Shown here: in pieces, positions 43,653 through 54,115 of the stretch
Position numbering within the stretch: the stretch's first letter is position 1
How the letters are laid out: each line of letters opens with the position of its first letter
Source of the DNA: Brevibacillus invocatus
Lineage (GTDB): Bacteria > Bacillota > Bacilli > Brevibacillales > Brevibacillaceae
NCBI RefSeq assembly: GCF_003710915.1
Contig: NZ_RHHR01000010.1
Span: forward strand, 1 to 64,000
Direction: 5' to 3'
DNA length: 64,000 nucleotides
Position numbers and translations under genes: made by a program
Notes under the pieces: model-generated
Database searches by the model: none
What the model saw: the letters and a program-made list of their open reading frames with translations, nothing else
What the model was told of the DNA's origin: nothing

Positions 43653-45203
43653 CTATAAAGGGATGTTTCCATGCTTTTTATACGGACGGCTCTCCTGTTT
43701 GTTTCGCAGCATTTCCAGCGCTTGGGCAACCTTGGTACGCGTCTCACGTGGATCGATCACATCGTCGACCATTCCCAGACTTGCGGCAACATACGGGTTG
43801 GCAAACTTGTCACGATACTCGGCGATCTTTTCCGCTCTCGTCGCAGCAGGGTCTTCACTTTGCTCAATTTCCTTCGCGAAGATAATGTTGGCTGCCCCCT
43901 CAGGACCCATGACAGCAATTTCAGCGTTTGGCCATGCGTATACCACGTCTGCCCCAATGGATTTCGAGTTCAGCGCAACGTACGCACCGCCATAGGCTTT
44001 GCGCAAAATGACCGTGATTTTGGGGACGGTCGCTTCCGAATACGCGTACAGGATCTTGGCACCATGACGGATAATGCCGCCATGTTCTTGGTTGATGCCC
44101 GGGAAAAAGCCGGATACATCCTCAAACGTGACCAAAGGAATGTTGAAGCAATCGCAAAAACGGATAAATCGAGCCAGTTTGTCAGAAGAATGAATATCCA
44201 ATCCACCTGCCATCACCTTTGGCTGATTGGCAATCATCCCTACGCTATGGCCATCGATCCGTGCAAAGCCAATGACGATATTTTTGGCAAATTGCGGTTG
44301 TACCTCCATAAAATCACCGTTGTCCACGATGGCTTCGATGACTTGGCGCACATCGTATACCTTCGTGCTCTCTGCCGGAACCAGCTCAAGCAGCTCTTCC
44401 TGCATGGCGCGTTTGATGTCCGTTTCGACAACGGGTGGCTTTTCCGTGTTGTTTTGTGGAAGAAAGCTCAACAGTCGACGTACTCCCGCCAATACCTCGT
44501 GTTCGGTTTCAGCTGTGAAATGGGCGTTTCCGCTAATGCTGGAGTGAACCTTGGCACCCCCAAGATCCTCGGCTGAGATTTTCTCGCCCGTCACCGTCTC
44601 GATGACTTTTGGACCGGTGATGAACATCTGACTCGTTTTTTCTACCATGAATACAAAGTCCGTGATCGCAGGGGAATAGACAGCTCCACCTGCGCATGGT
44701 CCCAGGATCACGGAGATTTGCGGAATGACCCCAGAATAGATGGAGTTGCGGTAAAAGATCGTGCCATACCCATCCAGGGAGCTTACCCCTTCCTGAATGC
44801 GTGCGCCGCCGGAATCGTTCAACCCGATGACAGGCGCTCCGTTTTTTGCGGCTAGATCCATGATCTTGGCGATTTTCATCGCGTGCATTTCACCGAGGGC
44901 ACCACCGAAGACCGTAAAATCCTGGGCAAAAATATAAATCGGCTTTCCGTGGATTTTCCCATACCCTGTCACGACGCCTTCTCCAGGAGCCTCCATTTTG
45001 TCCAGACCAAAATGGGTAGCGCGATGCTCAACAAAAGGATTCATTTCCATGAACGTATCTGGATCAAGCAGGATTTCAATCCGTTCTCTGGCCGTTAGCT
45101 TGCCACGATTATGCTGAGCATCGATCCGAGCATCGCCACCGCCCAGTTGAATCTTGAATTTCCGCGCCATCAACTCGTCGATTTTTTCATGCATTTTGCT
45201 CAT
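43653..45203 (-). CDS. Acyl-CoA (propionyl-CoA) carboxylase carboxyltransferase subunit
   Basis: A 516-residue carboxyltransferase of the PccB/MmdA family (PF01039). QHNRGKLTARERIEILLDPD, the first oxyanion/CoA site DSGGARIQEGVSSLDGYG, GPCAGGAVYSPAITDF, and the second half DVSGFFPGINQEHGGIIRHG and RKAYGGAYVALNSK are typical of propionyl-CoA carboxylases. Together with BCCP and AccC it should make methylmalonyl-CoA for the MutAB enzyme encoded upstream. The start at 45203 follows AGGA by 8 bp; the longer frame begins inside meaB. Methylmalonyl-CoA decarboxylase is an alternative for this family but needs membrane partners not seen here. Confidence 0.9.
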   Translation of the reverse strand: MSKMHEKIDELMARKFKIQLGGGDARIDAQHNRGKLTARERIEILLDPDTFMEMNPFVEHRATHFGLDKMEAPGEGVVTGYGKIHGKPIYIFAQDFTVFGGALGEMHAMKIAKIMDLAAKNGAPVIGLNDSGGARIQEGVSSLDGYGTIFYRNSIYSGVIPQISVILGPCAGGAVYSPAITDFVFMVEKTSQMFITGPKVIETVTGEKISAEDLGGAKVHSSISGNAHFTAETEHEVLAGVRRLLSFLPQNNTEKPPVVETDIKRAMQEELLELVPAESTKVYDVRQVIEAIVDNGDFMEVQPQFAKNIVIGFARIDGHSVGMIANQPKVMAGGLDIHSSDKLARFIRFCDCFNIPLVTFEDVSGFFPGINQEHGGIIRHGAKILYAYSEATVPKITVILRKAYGGAYVALNSKSIGADVVYAWPNAEIAVMGPEGAANIIFAKEIEQSEDPAATRAEKIAEYRDKFANPYVAASLGMVDDVIDPRETRTKVAQALEMLRNKQESRPYKKHGNIPL

Positions 45204-45225
45204 GACCCGATTCCTCTCTCCATTC

Positions 45226-46272
45226 CTAAACATCTCTAGATTTTTCGTAAATGGCGACCAGCTGCTGCACAGCACTCGTCGCGGACAGCTCTCCCTTGGC
45301 AACTGCTTCCTCCACTTCAGGGAGCCTTTTTGCCACTTCAGGATTACTGTAAAAATGAGAGCGCAGGTAATCTTGCGTCATGCTTTGCATCCAGTCCAGC
45401 GCTTGTTTTTGTCGACGCGTCTGCAATACACCTGAGTGGGACATTTCATCGCGAAATCTCTCAATCACCGTCCAGATTTCCGGAATGCCTTCGCCAGTCA
45501 AAGATGAGCACATATGGGCTTTCGTCTCCCAGCCTGTAGTTGCGGGCTGCAGGTAGTGCAAGACACGATTAAATTCTCCACGTGCTATCAACGCCCGATC
45601 CTTGTTCTCTCCGTCTGCTTTGTTGATCAAGAGTGCATCAGCAATCTCAATGACACCCTTCTTGATCCCTTGCAGCTCATCTCCAGCTCCTGTCAGCATG
45701 AGTAGCAAAAAGAAATCGACCATCGAGCGAACTGTCGTTTCACTTTGTCCCACACCGACTGTCTCTACTAATATCACATCAAAACCAGCCGCTTCACATA
45801 TCAGCATCGTCTCTCTTGTCTTTCGATTGACACCGCCCAAAGTACCGCCGGCTGCCGACGGGCGAATGTAGGCATTCGGGTTGCGCGACAAGAGCTCCAT
45901 CCTCGTCTTGTCTCCCAATATGCTTCCCTTCGTCACAGGGCTGCTGGGATCGACGGCCAGAACAGCCACGCGATGGCCCCTTTCGCATAGCATCGTTCCA
46001 AACGCTTCGATAAAGGTGCTTTTTCCGGCACCAGGAACGCCCGTAATCCCGACACGAATCGCTTTTCCCGTGTACGGCAAAAGCTTACCAAGCACTTCCT
46101 GGGCTACTTCCATATGGACAGGGGAATTGCTCTCGACCAATGTTATCGCCTGTGCCAAAATGGTTCGATTGTTTTCCAGCACCCCCTGTACGTATTGATC
46201 GACAGAAAGCCGGGGGCGACGGACTGTTGAGGAGAACGTCAAGGAAGTCCGGTCATGCTTGGCATCGCTCAT
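45226..46272 (-). CDS. meaB: Methylmalonyl-CoA mutase-associated GTPase MeaB
   Basis: A 348-residue G3E-family P-loop GTPase. Walker A is [15 protein letters not shown] near residue 80, followed by [20 protein letters not shown], the switch region [10 protein letters not shown]-like [17 protein letters not shown], and base-specificity NKADGENK. MeaB loads cobalamin into methylmalonyl-CoA mutase and ejects damaged cofactor. Its ATG overlaps the mutB stop by ATGA, confirming partnership. Confidence 0.94.
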   Translation of the reverse strand: MSDAKHDRTSLTFSSTVRRPRLSVDQYVQGVLENNRTILAQAITLVESNSPVHMEVAQEVLGKLLPYTGKAIRVGITGVPGAGKSTFIEAFGTMLCERGHRVAVLAVDPSSPVTKGSILGDKTRMELLSRNPNAYIRPSAAGGTLGGVNRKTRETMLICEAAGFDVILVETVGVGQSETTVRSMVDFFLLLMLTGAGDELQGIKKGVIEIADALLINKADGENKDRALIARGEFNRVLHYLQPATTGWETKAHMCSSLTGEGIPEIWTVIERFRDEMSHSGVLQTRRQKQALDWMQSMTQDYLRSHFYSNPEVAKRLPEVEEAVAKGELSATSAVQQLVAIYEKSRDV

Positions 46273-48458
46273 AGGCTGGCAGCCTCCAAGCGACGAACGA
46301 TTTCTTGAATCACGCTTTGAGCTGCTACTGGGATCACTGTGCCCGGACCAAAGATAGCGGCAGCGCCGTTTTCACGAAGGAACGCATAGTCCTGGGCAGG
46401 AATGACTCCTCCGATGACCACGACAATATCTTCGCGACCCAACTTTTTCAGCTCTTCCACGAGTTGAGGCAGCAGTGTTTTGTGGCCAGCTGCCAAGGAG
46501 CTGAAGCCAATGACATGCACGTCATTTTCAACGGCTTGCTTCGCTGTTTCTTCGGGGGTCTGGAATAAAGGTCCCATATCCACATCAAAGCCCAAATCAG
46601 CAAATGCCGTGGCAATGACTTTGGCTCCGCGATCGTGTCCGTCCTGCCCCATTTTGGCGATCATGATGCGTGGACGTCTGCCTTCCCATTGCTCGAACTC
46701 GTCAGCCATCTTGCGTACGACAGCCACTTCCTCTGCATCACCGAACTCTGCGCTGTACACACCACTGATGGAGCGAATCACCGCTTTGTGGCGTCCAACC
46801 ACTTTTTCATAGGCATCCGAAATTTCTCCAAGAGACGCACGAGCGCGGGCTGCTTCAATCGCCAAAGCCAAAAGATTGCCTTCACCCGAACGTGCACATT
46901 CCGTAATGGCTTGCAGCGCTGACTGTACTCTCGTCTCATCACGATTTTCACGCAATTCCTTGAGACGTCTGATCTGCGCTTCGCGAACGGCGGTATTGTC
47001 CACTTCCAGGATTTCGAGCGCTTCTTCCTGTTCCAAACGATATTTATTGACGCCAATAATGGACTCTTTGCGTGAGTCGATCATGGCTTGACGCCGCGCT
47101 GCTGCTTCTTCAATCTTCATTTTCGGCAGACCGGTCTCAATCGCTTTCGCCATGCCCCCCAATGCTTCTACCTCTTCGATATGGGTCCAAGCCCGCTCTA
47201 CCAGCTGTGCAGTCAAAGACTCCACATAATAAGATCCTGCCCATGGATCAACCACTTTGCAAATACCGGTCTCATCCTGCAAGAAAAGCTGGGTATTGCG
47301 CGCGATTCTTGCCGAGAAGTCTGTCGGCAAAGCAATGGCCTCATCGAGAGCATTGGTATGCAAGGACTGCGTATGGCCCAATGCAGCAGCCATCGCTTCG
47401 ATATTCGTTCGAATCACATTGTTAAAAGGGTCCTGTTCAGTCAAGCTCCAGCCGGAGGTTTGCGAGTGGGTACGCAGAGCCATGGACTTTTCATTTTTCG
47501 GGTTGAACTGCTTGATCAGATTGGCCCAAATCAAGCGCGCTGCCCGCATTTTCGCGACTTCCATGAAGTAGTTCATGCCGATCGCCCAGAAAAAGGACAA
47601 ACGTGGCGCAAAGGCATCGATATCAATGCCTGCCTTCAGCCCTGTACGCACGTACTCCAACCCGTCAGCCAGCGTATACGCCAGCTCGATATCAGCGGTA
47701 GCCCCTGCCTCCTGCATATGGTAGCCAGAGATACTAATGCTGTTGAACTTCGGCATGTGCTTGGACGTGTAAGCGAAGATATCCGAGATGATCTTCATCG
47801 ACGCCTCTGGCGGGTAAATATACGTATTGCGTACCATGTATTCTTTTAAAATGTCGTTTTGAATTGTTCCCGTCAGCTTGGATTGGTCAACGCCCTGCTC
47901 TTCTGCTGCCACGATATAAAAAGCCATGATCGGGAGTACAGCACCATTCATCGTCATCGATACAGACATCTGGTCAAGCGGTATGCCATCGAATAATATC
48001 TTCATATCCAAAATGGAATCAACCGCTACACCAGCTTTTCCGACATCCCCTACTACGCGGGGGTGGTCCGAATCATAGCCGCGGTGCGTTGCCAGGTCAA
48101 ATGCAATGGAAAGACCTTTTTGTCCCGCGGCGAGATTACGCCGATAAAACGCATTGCTCTCCTCTGCTGTAGAGAAACCGGCGTACTGACGAACCGTCCA
48201 AGGACGCGTCACGTACATCGTCGGGTATGGCCCTCTAAAGAATGGCGGCAAACCTGGCATGTAGCCCAAGTGATTCATGCCAGCCGTATCTTCACTGGTG
48301 TACATCGGCTTTACCGGTATCTGCTCCAGAGTCTGCCACATCAGCTCGTCGAGAGAAACGCCTGCTTCTGCCTTCGCTCTCTCCTCCCATTCAGGGATAG
48401 AGTCGGAAAACTTCTGCGAACGATATTCAACTTTTGAAAAATCAGGCTGCTTGCTCAT
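46269..48458 (-). CDS. mutB: Methylmalonyl-CoA mutase, catalytic (large) subunit
   Basis: A 729-residue adenosylcobalamin-dependent mutase. The N-terminal TIM barrel has [20 protein letters not shown], the radical-site and CoA segments, and [19 protein letters not shown]. The C-terminal B12-binding domain has the DxHxxG motif in [13 protein letters not shown] plus [10 protein letters not shown] and [11 protein letters not shown]. It isomerises (R)-methylmalonyl-CoA to succinyl-CoA. It overlaps mutA upstream and meaB downstream by four bases each, which indicates tight translational coupling. Confidence 0.95.
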   Translation of the reverse strand: MSKQPDFSKVEYRSQKFSDSIPEWEERAKAEAGVSLDELMWQTLEQIPVKPMYTSEDTAGMNHLGYMPGLPPFFRGPYPTMYVTRPWTVRQYAGFSTAEESNAFYRRNLAAGQKGLSIAFDLATHRGYDSDHPRVVGDVGKAGVAVDSILDMKILFDGIPLDQMSVSMTMNGAVLPIMAFYIVAAEEQGVDQSKLTGTIQNDILKEYMVRNTYIYPPEASMKIISDIFAYTSKHMPKFNSISISGYHMQEAGATADIELAYTLADGLEYVRTGLKAGIDIDAFAPRLSFFWAIGMNYFMEVAKMRAARLIWANLIKQFNPKNEKSMALRTHSQTSGWSLTEQDPFNNVIRTNIEAMAAALGHTQSLHTNALDEAIALPTDFSARIARNTQLFLQDETGICKVVDPWAGSYYVESLTAQLVERAWTHIEEVEALGGMAKAIETGLPKMKIEEAAARRQAMIDSRKESIIGVNKYRLEQEEALEILEVDNTAVREAQIRRLKELRENRDETRVQSALQAITECARSGEGNLLALAIEAARARASLGEISDAYEKVVGRHKAVIRSISGVYSAEFGDAEEVAVVRKMADEFEQWEGRRPRIMIAKMGQDGHDRGAKVIATAFADLGFDVDMGPLFQTPEETAKQAVENDVHVIGFSSLAAGHKTLLPQLVEELKKLGREDIVVVIGGVIPAQDYAFLRENGAAAIFGPGTVIPVAAQSVIQEIVRRLEAASL

Positions 48459-50575
48459 GACATCACCCCTATACGCTCCTGCAGGTCATGAAGCATCTGA
48501 TAACAATTTGACCGTACATGGATAAAATCATCGACACCCGCCGCTTTATACACGTTGATTTCCTCACTTGCTGGCAGACCAGCCAGCAAAAGAATCGCTT
48601 CCGGTTTAGACGTTTTAAACAGGCGAGCCATTTCCTCTACAAATGACGGATAGCTCTCGTCATCCGAACAGATGACAACGATCGACGCTCCTGAAGCAAC
48701 CGCTGCCTTAGTCGCTTCTTCCGCTTTCGTCACGGGATCTGGTCGCAGCACTTCAAACCCGCCGACGGCAAAAAATTCGGCACTGAAATCCGCACGTGCC
48801 TTGTGCTTTGCAAGTGGCCCCACAGAGGCCAGAAAGACTTGCGGTCTGTCACCCGTTTTTTGGAGATGCTTTTCCGCTCGTGAACGTAATGACTCGAATG
48901 CTTCTGCAGCACGATGTATGCGAAGAGGTCGTACTGTCGCGGCTTGAATTTGATCATCGATCCAAGCCTTTGTTAATGTTCCAAGGGTCGCCCCTGAATT
49001 TGCCGCTTGTACCGCTTGCTGCATGACATCCTGTGCAACGCTTTTCTTTGCTTTCCAGGATTCGAGTATCGCCTCTTGATCATGACTTTCTATATGCGCC
49101 TTCAGGCAGGCAAGCCGTTCTTGGTAAATAGCCGTATCAGCATCAGTCGCGATCGGCTGCTCCTGGATGTTGGCATACATGTTGGTTCCTACGATCCGAT
49201 CTTTGCGCTGTGCGATGCTTTCACTCTTTTTCATTGCGATCTGCTCGATCTCCGATTGAGGGAAATCTACTTCGATCGCTCGCAGCATACCACCCTGTTC
49301 CTCTACTTGCTGAAACAATCTCCATGCTTTTTCGGCCAAGGCATCCGTCAGCCATTCTACGTACCAGGAACCGCCTGCAGGATCGGCAACCTTGGACAAA
49401 TGCGCTTCCTGCTCCAAAATAATTTGCGTATTTCTGGCGATTCTGCGAGAGAACTCATTAGCTGGTCGAATCACTTCATCGAATGCAGAGACATGCAAGC
49501 TGTCAATACCGCCTATGATCGCAGAAAAAGCCTCGGTACTGGCACGAAGCAGGTTTACGTATGGATCGAGAACGGTTTTGTTCCAAGCAGATGTACGGGC
49601 ATGAATGTTCATTTTCTGGGCTTCGGCAGAACCACCGTAAGCTTCTACGATTGTAGACCAAAGCAATCTCGCAGCACGTAATTTGGCAATTTCCATAAAT
49701 GATTGTGATCCGATAGAAAAAGAAAACTGGATTTTCGGAGCAATCTGCTCAATGGACAAACCTCTTTCCATTAAAGCGCGAATATATTCTACGGCAGTAG
49801 CCAAGCTGAATGCCAGCTCCTGTACTGCATTTGCACCGCTATTGTGATAAGGATGTGATTGAACATGAATGGTTCTCAAATGAGGGGCGTTCTGGTCTGC
49901 CCAGTGTGTTACTTGAGCCAAATCGTCATAGCATTTTTGAATCGAGCATGGCAACTGCCCCTCTGCGAGCAAGGTTCCGAGAGGATCTGCACCCACAAAG
50001 CCGCGCAATTTGCTAGTGTCTGCTCCCGCCTTTTCCACGTGTGACAGCAGCAATGCTAACATGGGAAGCGCTACATAGCCGGTATGCAAAAAGAGCGGTA
50101 GTGTTTCCAAATTCAATCCGGAAAAGGCCGTATCCAGATCCTCGCGATGAAAAATCGAAACCCCGTGATCAACAGCTGTGTTGGCAACGCTTGCATTTGG
50201 GTCAAGACCGCTCAATGCCGCCCGGTCCAATACGAGATTCAGCATGGTTTGGCCACGTTCAAGATCGTGTTTGGCAGCTTCGTTAAATGCTTTTGGCGAC
50301 GTAGCAGGGATCTCTTGACTCACTTCCCAGCCTCTGGTTACATATCCAAGCGCATTTGTACCGCGTACATACGGTGCAGCACCCGGCACTCCTGCTACAT
50401 GCGGCAGATTTTGCACATCTTCTTTCCGATAAATGGGCTGCAAGGTGATGCCCTCGTAAGTTTTGGTGAGCAGTTTGGCGTCAAAGGAAGCGCCTTTCAA
50501 GGATTTTTCCGCTTCTTCCCGCCATTGATCATACGTAGGTACAGAAAAATCTTGAAACAATGTCTCTTTGTTCAT
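48455..50575 (-). CDS. mutA: Methylmalonyl-CoA mutase, small (non-catalytic) subunit
   Basis: A 706-residue homologue of MutB that forms the heterodimer. The barrel domain is present ([20 protein letters not shown] and [14 protein letters not shown]), but the C-terminal B12 domain has [16 protein letters not shown] where DxHxxG should be, so it binds no cobalamin, as expected for MutA. The start is the ATG at 50575; the adjacent TTG at 50578 has a slightly better distance from AGGGGG and cannot be excluded. It follows the BCCP gene by about 40 bp. Confidence 0.93.
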   Translation of the reverse strand: MNKETLFQDFSVPTYDQWREEAEKSLKGASFDAKLLTKTYEGITLQPIYRKEDVQNLPHVAGVPGAAPYVRGTNALGYVTRGWEVSQEIPATSPKAFNEAAKHDLERGQTMLNLVLDRAALSGLDPNASVANTAVDHGVSIFHREDLDTAFSGLNLETLPLFLHTGYVALPMLALLLSHVEKAGADTSKLRGFVGADPLGTLLAEGQLPCSIQKCYDDLAQVTHWADQNAPHLRTIHVQSHPYHNSGANAVQELAFSLATAVEYIRALMERGLSIEQIAPKIQFSFSIGSQSFMEIAKLRAARLLWSTIVEAYGGSAEAQKMNIHARTSAWNKTVLDPYVNLLRASTEAFSAIIGGIDSLHVSAFDEVIRPANEFSRRIARNTQIILEQEAHLSKVADPAGGSWYVEWLTDALAEKAWRLFQQVEEQGGMLRAIEVDFPQSEIEQIAMKKSESIAQRKDRIVGTNMYANIQEQPIATDADTAIYQERLACLKAHIESHDQEAILESWKAKKSVAQDVMQQAVQAANSGATLGTLTKAWIDDQIQAATVRPLRIHRAAEAFESLRSRAEKHLQKTGDRPQVFLASVGPLAKHKARADFSAEFFAVGGFEVLRPDPVTKAEEATKAAVASGASIVVICSDDESYPSFVEEMARLFKTSKPEAILLLAGLPASEEINVYKAAGVDDFIHVRSNCYQMLHDLQERIGVMS

Positions 50576-50617
50576 CAATCTTGTTGCCCCCTCTCTCGTG
50601 TTTGACGGTCAAACATC

Positions 50618-51124
50618 CTAATCTATTTTAACCAAAAACAAAGGCTGACCTTGCTCCACCAGCTGACCGTTTTCAACCAGGATCTGAACAATTTCCCCTT
50701 TTACTTCTGCTTCAATCTCGTTAAAGAGCTTCATTGCTTCTACAATACAGACAATGCTTGTGTTGTGGATCTTGTCACCCACTATGACATAAGGTGGTGA
50801 ATCAACCGCTGGCGCAGCATAGAAGGTTCCCACCATCGGGGAAGTGATTTTGTGTAAATTTTCAGTATTTACATCAATCTTTGCTGGTTCTACCTTTGGT
50901 TCTGCTGAAACGGCTGGTTTTGGTGCTTCTTTCACGACCACGAGTTTCTCAGGTTCATTCACGATTGGAGCAACAACAGTCGGCTTGGCAACTACCACAG
51001 GGACGGTGCCATGGACACTCCGTTTGATGGCGATACGGGATTGTTCGTCCTTCACTTCAACGGATTCAATATCAGTTTGTTCTAACAGCTTTACCAATTC
51101 TCTGATTTCATAAATAGTTAGCAC
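50618..51124 (-). CDS. accB: Biotin carboxyl carrier protein of the propionyl-CoA carboxylase
   Basis: A 168-residue AccB-type protein. The N-terminal helix YEIRELVKLLEQTDIESVEV is followed by a Pro/Ala/Val-rich linker at about 40-95 and a canonical biotinyl domain, SPMVGTFYAAPAVDSPPYV and CIVEAMKLFNEIEAEVKGEI, with the biotin lysine in EAMK. The start is the GTG at 51124, seven bases after AGGAGG; the ATG at 51130 is only one base from that site. It is the first gene of the operon, just behind the TetR-type operators, and provides the active carrier that the lysine-less paralogue at 43182 cannot. Confidence 0.9.
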   Translation of the reverse strand: MLTIYEIRELVKLLEQTDIESVEVKDEQSRIAIKRSVHGTVPVVVAKPTVVAPIVNEPEKLVVVKEAPKPAVSAEPKVEPAKIDVNTENLHKITSPMVGTFYAAPAVDSPPYVIVGDKIHNTSIVCIVEAMKLFNEIEAEVKGEIVQILVENGQLVEQGQPLFLVKID

Positions 51125-51148
51125 ATTCATTCCTCCTGAAATCCATCA

Positions 51149-51224
51149 AGACCGACTAGTTGGTCTGTTAATTCTCACTTTACCAGAGGAGCCTTGTCTT
51201 GTACAGACCAACTAGTTGGTCTGT
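51149..51224 (-). promoter_or_regulatory. Promoter of the propionyl-CoA operon flanked by two TetR-type operators
   Basis: A perfect 22-bp palindrome centred on ACTAGT occupies 51203-51224, and a second copy of its core with one mismatch (AGACCGACTAGTTGGTCT) occupies 51149-51166. On the minus strand TGTACA (51200-51205), 17-bp spacer and TAAAGT (51177-51182) form a promoter whose -35 overlaps the first operator and whose transcript start would meet the second. The tetR gene lies directly upstream. Confidence 0.75.
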
Positions 51225-51262
51225 GAGAATATTTCTTATTCTAACGCAATTTTATTCTGTAT

Positions 51263-51301
51263 AAAAAGCCCCGCCGACCTGCAATAGGATAAGCGGAGCC
51301 C
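51263..51301 (-). terminator. Terminator of the tetR gene
   Basis: On the minus strand AGGGCTCCGC pairs with GGCGGGGCT around a long loop, followed by TTTTTA. It separates the regulator gene from the operon it probably controls. Confidence 0.7.
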
Positions 51302-51307
51302 TGTTCA

Positions 51308-51955
51308 TTACTCTTTCGTGTTGGTCAAATCTTGTTGCTGTAAAAAGAAACGGGAAAACATCGGGTTTTTCATCGCATCTGGCTGCAGAATGGAATGGAG
51401 TACCATGTCCGCATAAATGTCAGCGATTTGTTCAATCGAATACGTCCCCGTTTTCTGATACCATTTGTAGATCCAGTTTACCATCCCGAATATCGCCATC
51501 GATACGATCGGCACTGGCAATTCGGGGCGGAAGTCACCCGTCTCGATCCCTTCCTGAATGACGGAAAACATGATTTGCTTATACTGATCACGCTTGCTCT
51601 CAATCTCAGAGAAGTACTCCGGGGCCAAAAACAAGCTTTCCTGATAAAAGATAGTGACCTGTGACCGGTATAAATCGATCATCATGACGAAGGATTTGAC
51701 GATCGCCTGCAGGCGTTCAGGTGGTGTTTCCCATTGTTGGCAGGCTTCCTGTGCCTTCTCTAAAACATAAGAGATAAACTGGTCATGAATGATATATAAA
51801 AGTTCATCTTTTGATTTGAAATTGTGGTAGAAACCCCCTTTGGAGGTTCCGCTCTCCTTTACGATCTGGTCAACCGTCACACGGTGATACCCGTTTGCCT
51901 CGAACAGACGCATGGAGGTTTCTATGATTCTTTCTCTAATTGATTTTTCGCTCAT
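51308..51955 (-). CDS. TetR-family regulator, probable repressor of the propionyl-CoA operon
   Basis: A 215-residue TetR/AcrR protein. The N-terminal helix-turn-helix is clear (RERIIETSMRLFEANGYHRV followed by TVDQIVKESGTSKGGFYHNF), and the C-terminal helical ligand domain resembles FadR-like acyl-CoA-responsive members. A palindrome pair of the expected size flanks the promoter just downstream, so it likely represses that operon and releases when an acyl-CoA binds; the ligand is a guess. The ATG at 51955 has a weak GGGTGA site. Whether it represses itself is not evident. Confidence 0.88.
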   Translation of the reverse strand: MSEKSIRERIIETSMRLFEANGYHRVTVDQIVKESGTSKGGFYHNFKSKDELLYIIHDQFISYVLEKAQEACQQWETPPERLQAIVKSFVMMIDLYRSQVTIFYQESLFLAPEYFSEIESKRDQYKQIMFSVIQEGIETGDFRPELPVPIVSMAIFGMVNWIYKWYQKTGTYSIEQIADIYADMVLHSILQPDAMKNPMFSRFFLQQQDLTNTKE

Positions 51956-52017
51956 TATCTTCACCCGTGTACATTATAGCACATGAATTTGCTGGGTCAT
52001 GTGCGAAAAATCGTGCT

Positions 52018-52926
52018 TTAAGGATTTGGGTTGGATACAGGAACTACCCCAAAGTATTCTTCAAGCGTAAGTCCACTTTCAAAAATTTCCTTGGACAACT
52101 CCACACCCACATAGCGCAAATGCCATGGCTCATAAATATAGCCAGTAATCGATTCTTTGCCCAATGGATACCGGACAATAAAGCCGTACTCTGCTGAGTG
52201 CTCGGCTAACCACTCTGCTTCCTTGGTTCCAGCGAAGCAGCTCTCTGCTGCACATTTCCCATCTATTCCGGAGATATCCATCGCAAGTCCTGTCTCGTGC
52301 TCACTCGTACCCGGATAGGCGCTGTAGGTTCTTGCTACCTCCAAGCCGTCTTTCTTGACGTACCGCGCAAACAGTTCCTTTTGGTACGCATGGGAACGAT
52401 ACCCTGATACACCTGCCAACTCCACTCCATCTGCTTTTGCTGCAGCAAACATTTGCTCCAGCGCCTCTGCTGCCTCTTTGCGCATTTTCCGTTTGTCGCT
52501 TTTCTCCGGAAAAATGAACGGTACATTCGGAACAACGAGGTTGTCTGGTGTATAGTCTTCTGGCAATTTTCTCTGCTTGTTCACAAGAATGGTCAAGCTG
52601 GCTGGTTCAGCTACGACTTCCAAGACCAAACCGTCTGGCATTTCTACCGGTGTCCCCTCTGTGGTTGGTTCAGCCTTTGTTTCTACCGGTTTCGCTTCTG
52701 CTTGCTTTCCCTCTTCTGCAGGTGTAGGCTTCACATCTGATTCCCCCTGTTTTTCTACATTTTGTGTCGGCTGTTCTGCTTCCGTCGCAGGTGCAGGTAC
52801 AACTTCTTGGGGTGTATTCGCCTCTATCTCGCCGGTAGCTGCCTGGCTATTACAGCCTGACAGCGCCAATGAGACCAGGGAGGCGAGCAGAAAGCTAGAT
52901 CCAACCTGTTTCCACACTCTTCCCAT
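52018..52926 (-). CDS. VanY-type D-alanyl-D-alanine carboxypeptidase lipoprotein
   Basis: A 302-residue M15-family metallopeptidase. A lipoprotein signal ends with the lipobox LALSGC near residue 25, followed by a Glu/Pro/Thr/Ala-rich linker to about residue 110. The catalytic domain shows GVSGYRSHAYQKELF, the zinc motif TSEHETGLAMDIS (SxHxxGxAxD) and EPWHLRYVG (ExWHxR). It trims the terminal D-Ala of peptidoglycan stem peptides at the outer face of the membrane. GAAAGGAAAG precedes the ATG. It is not linked to van resistance genes, so a housekeeping wall role is likely. It stands alone between the msrAB and tetR genes. Confidence 0.92.
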   Translation of the reverse strand: MGRVWKQVGSSFLLASLVSLALSGCNSQAATGEIEANTPQEVVPAPATEAEQPTQNVEKQGESDVKPTPAEEGKQAEAKPVETKAEPTTEGTPVEMPDGLVLEVVAEPASLTILVNKQRKLPEDYTPDNLVVPNVPFIFPEKSDKRKMRKEAAEALEQMFAAAKADGVELAGVSGYRSHAYQKELFARYVKKDGLEVARTYSAYPGTSEHETGLAMDISGIDGKCAAESCFAGTKEAEWLAEHSAEYGFIVRYPLGKESITGYIYEPWHLRYVGVELSKEIFESGLTLEEYFGVVPVSNPNP

Positions 52927-52958
52927 TTCTACTTTCCTTTCAGAAGTGGCACAGGAGC

Positions 52959-53930
52959 TTATTTCTGCTCAAACAAGCGCAGAAACTCTCCGAACCCTTC
53001 TTTTTCTAGTTCATCTTTCGGAATGAAGCGCAGTGCGGCAGAGTTGATGCAGTAGCGCAGACCGTTGGGTCCTGGTCCATCTTCAAAAACATGTCCCAGA
53101 TGAGAATCGGCCTGACTGCTGCGCACTTCTGTTCGTATCATATTGTGGCTGACGTCAATGTGTTCGGTTACCTTTTCCTCCGTAATCGGCTGCGTAAAGG
53201 ACGGCCAGCCACAGTGTGAATCAAATTTATCTAACGAACTAAACAAAGGTTCGTTTGAGACGATGTCAACGTAGATTCCTTCTTCTTTATGATTCCAGAA
53301 TTCGTTGGCAAATGGAGGCTCTGTCCCGCTGTTTTGCGTAACCTCAAACTGCATCGGTGTTAGGCGTTTTTTCAGTTCTTCAAGCGTGCCTTTGTTGCGC
53401 CACGCTTCTTTGGTAAACTTGGCTCTCCCTGATGCTGCCTGGTAATACTTGTAGCGCAACGGATTTTTCTTATAGTAGTCCTGGTGGTATTCTTCAGCGG
53501 GATAAAAAGTCTGGGCTGGCAGGATGGCTGTGGTAATAGGCTTGTCAAAGCGCCCGCTCTCTTCCAGCTGCTCTTTTGATTGGATGGCCAGCTCATGCTG
53601 TTCTTCGTTGTGATAAAAAATCGCAGGAGCATAGGACTGTCCTCGATCAGCAAATTGTCCACCCGCATCCGTAGGATCAATCTGCCGCCAAAAGATTTGC
53701 AACAGCTGATTGTAGGAAATAAGCGAAGGATCATAGGTGATTTCTACGGCTTCATAGTGCCCGGTTGTTCCACTGCATACCTGCTCATATGTGGGATTCT
53801 CCACCTCGCCCCCTGTATAGCCTGAAAGGACTTGAATGATTCCCGGCATTTTGTCAAATGGACTGACCATGCACCAGAAACATCCTCCAGCAAAGGTTGC
53901 GACGCTATATTCCGAGTGTGTGCTGCTCAT
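52959..53930 (-). CDS. msrAB: Fused peptide methionine sulfoxide reductase MsrA-MsrB
   Basis: A 323-residue bifunctional protein. The MsrA half has the nucleophile in [15 protein letters not shown] at residues 14-28 and [20 protein letters not shown]; the MsrB half begins near residue 185, with [13 protein letters not shown] and the catalytic [11 protein letters not shown]. The four zinc cysteines found in many MsrB proteins are not visible. It reduces both S- and R-methionine sulfoxide. AAAGGAGG lies nine bases before the ATG. Confidence 0.94.
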   Translation of the reverse strand: MSSTHSEYSVATFAGGCFWCMVSPFDKMPGIIQVLSGYTGGEVENPTYEQVCSGTTGHYEAVEITYDPSLISYNQLLQIFWRQIDPTDAGGQFADRGQSYAPAIFYHNEEQHELAIQSKEQLEESGRFDKPITTAILPAQTFYPAEEYHQDYYKKNPLRYKYYQAASGRAKFTKEAWRNKGTLEELKKRLTPMQFEVTQNSGTEPPFANEFWNHKEEGIYVDIVSNEPLFSSLDKFDSHCGWPSFTQPITEEKVTEHIDVSHNMIRTEVRSSQADSHLGHVFEDGPGPNGLRYCINSAALRFIPKDELEKEGFGEFLRLFEQK

Positions 53931-54047
53931 GTACTCTCGCCTCCTTTGGCAATTCTATACAATGGTATGTATAGCTCTGATTGTACATGGAATCGGCCCA
54001 TATTACCATCTTGGAAGTACAGGCTCACCTCCAAAAAAACCTGTTCC

Positions 54048-54083
54048 AAAAAACGATGCTATCCCTGTCTGAAGGGATAGCAT
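54048..54083 (-). terminator. Terminator of the dpp-peptidase operon
   Basis: On the minus strand ATGCTATCCCT and AGGGATAGCAT pair perfectly and are followed after CG by TTTTTT. It lies about 33 bp past the last gene. Confidence 0.88.
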
Positions 54084-54115
54084 TCCAAATGAGGCGCTAT
54101 GCTATGAATTTTTAG

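Noticed and set aside
47088-47849. 253-codon plus-strand open frame opposite mutB
   Set aside because: Antisense shadow of the mutase barrel; no start signal and no domain.
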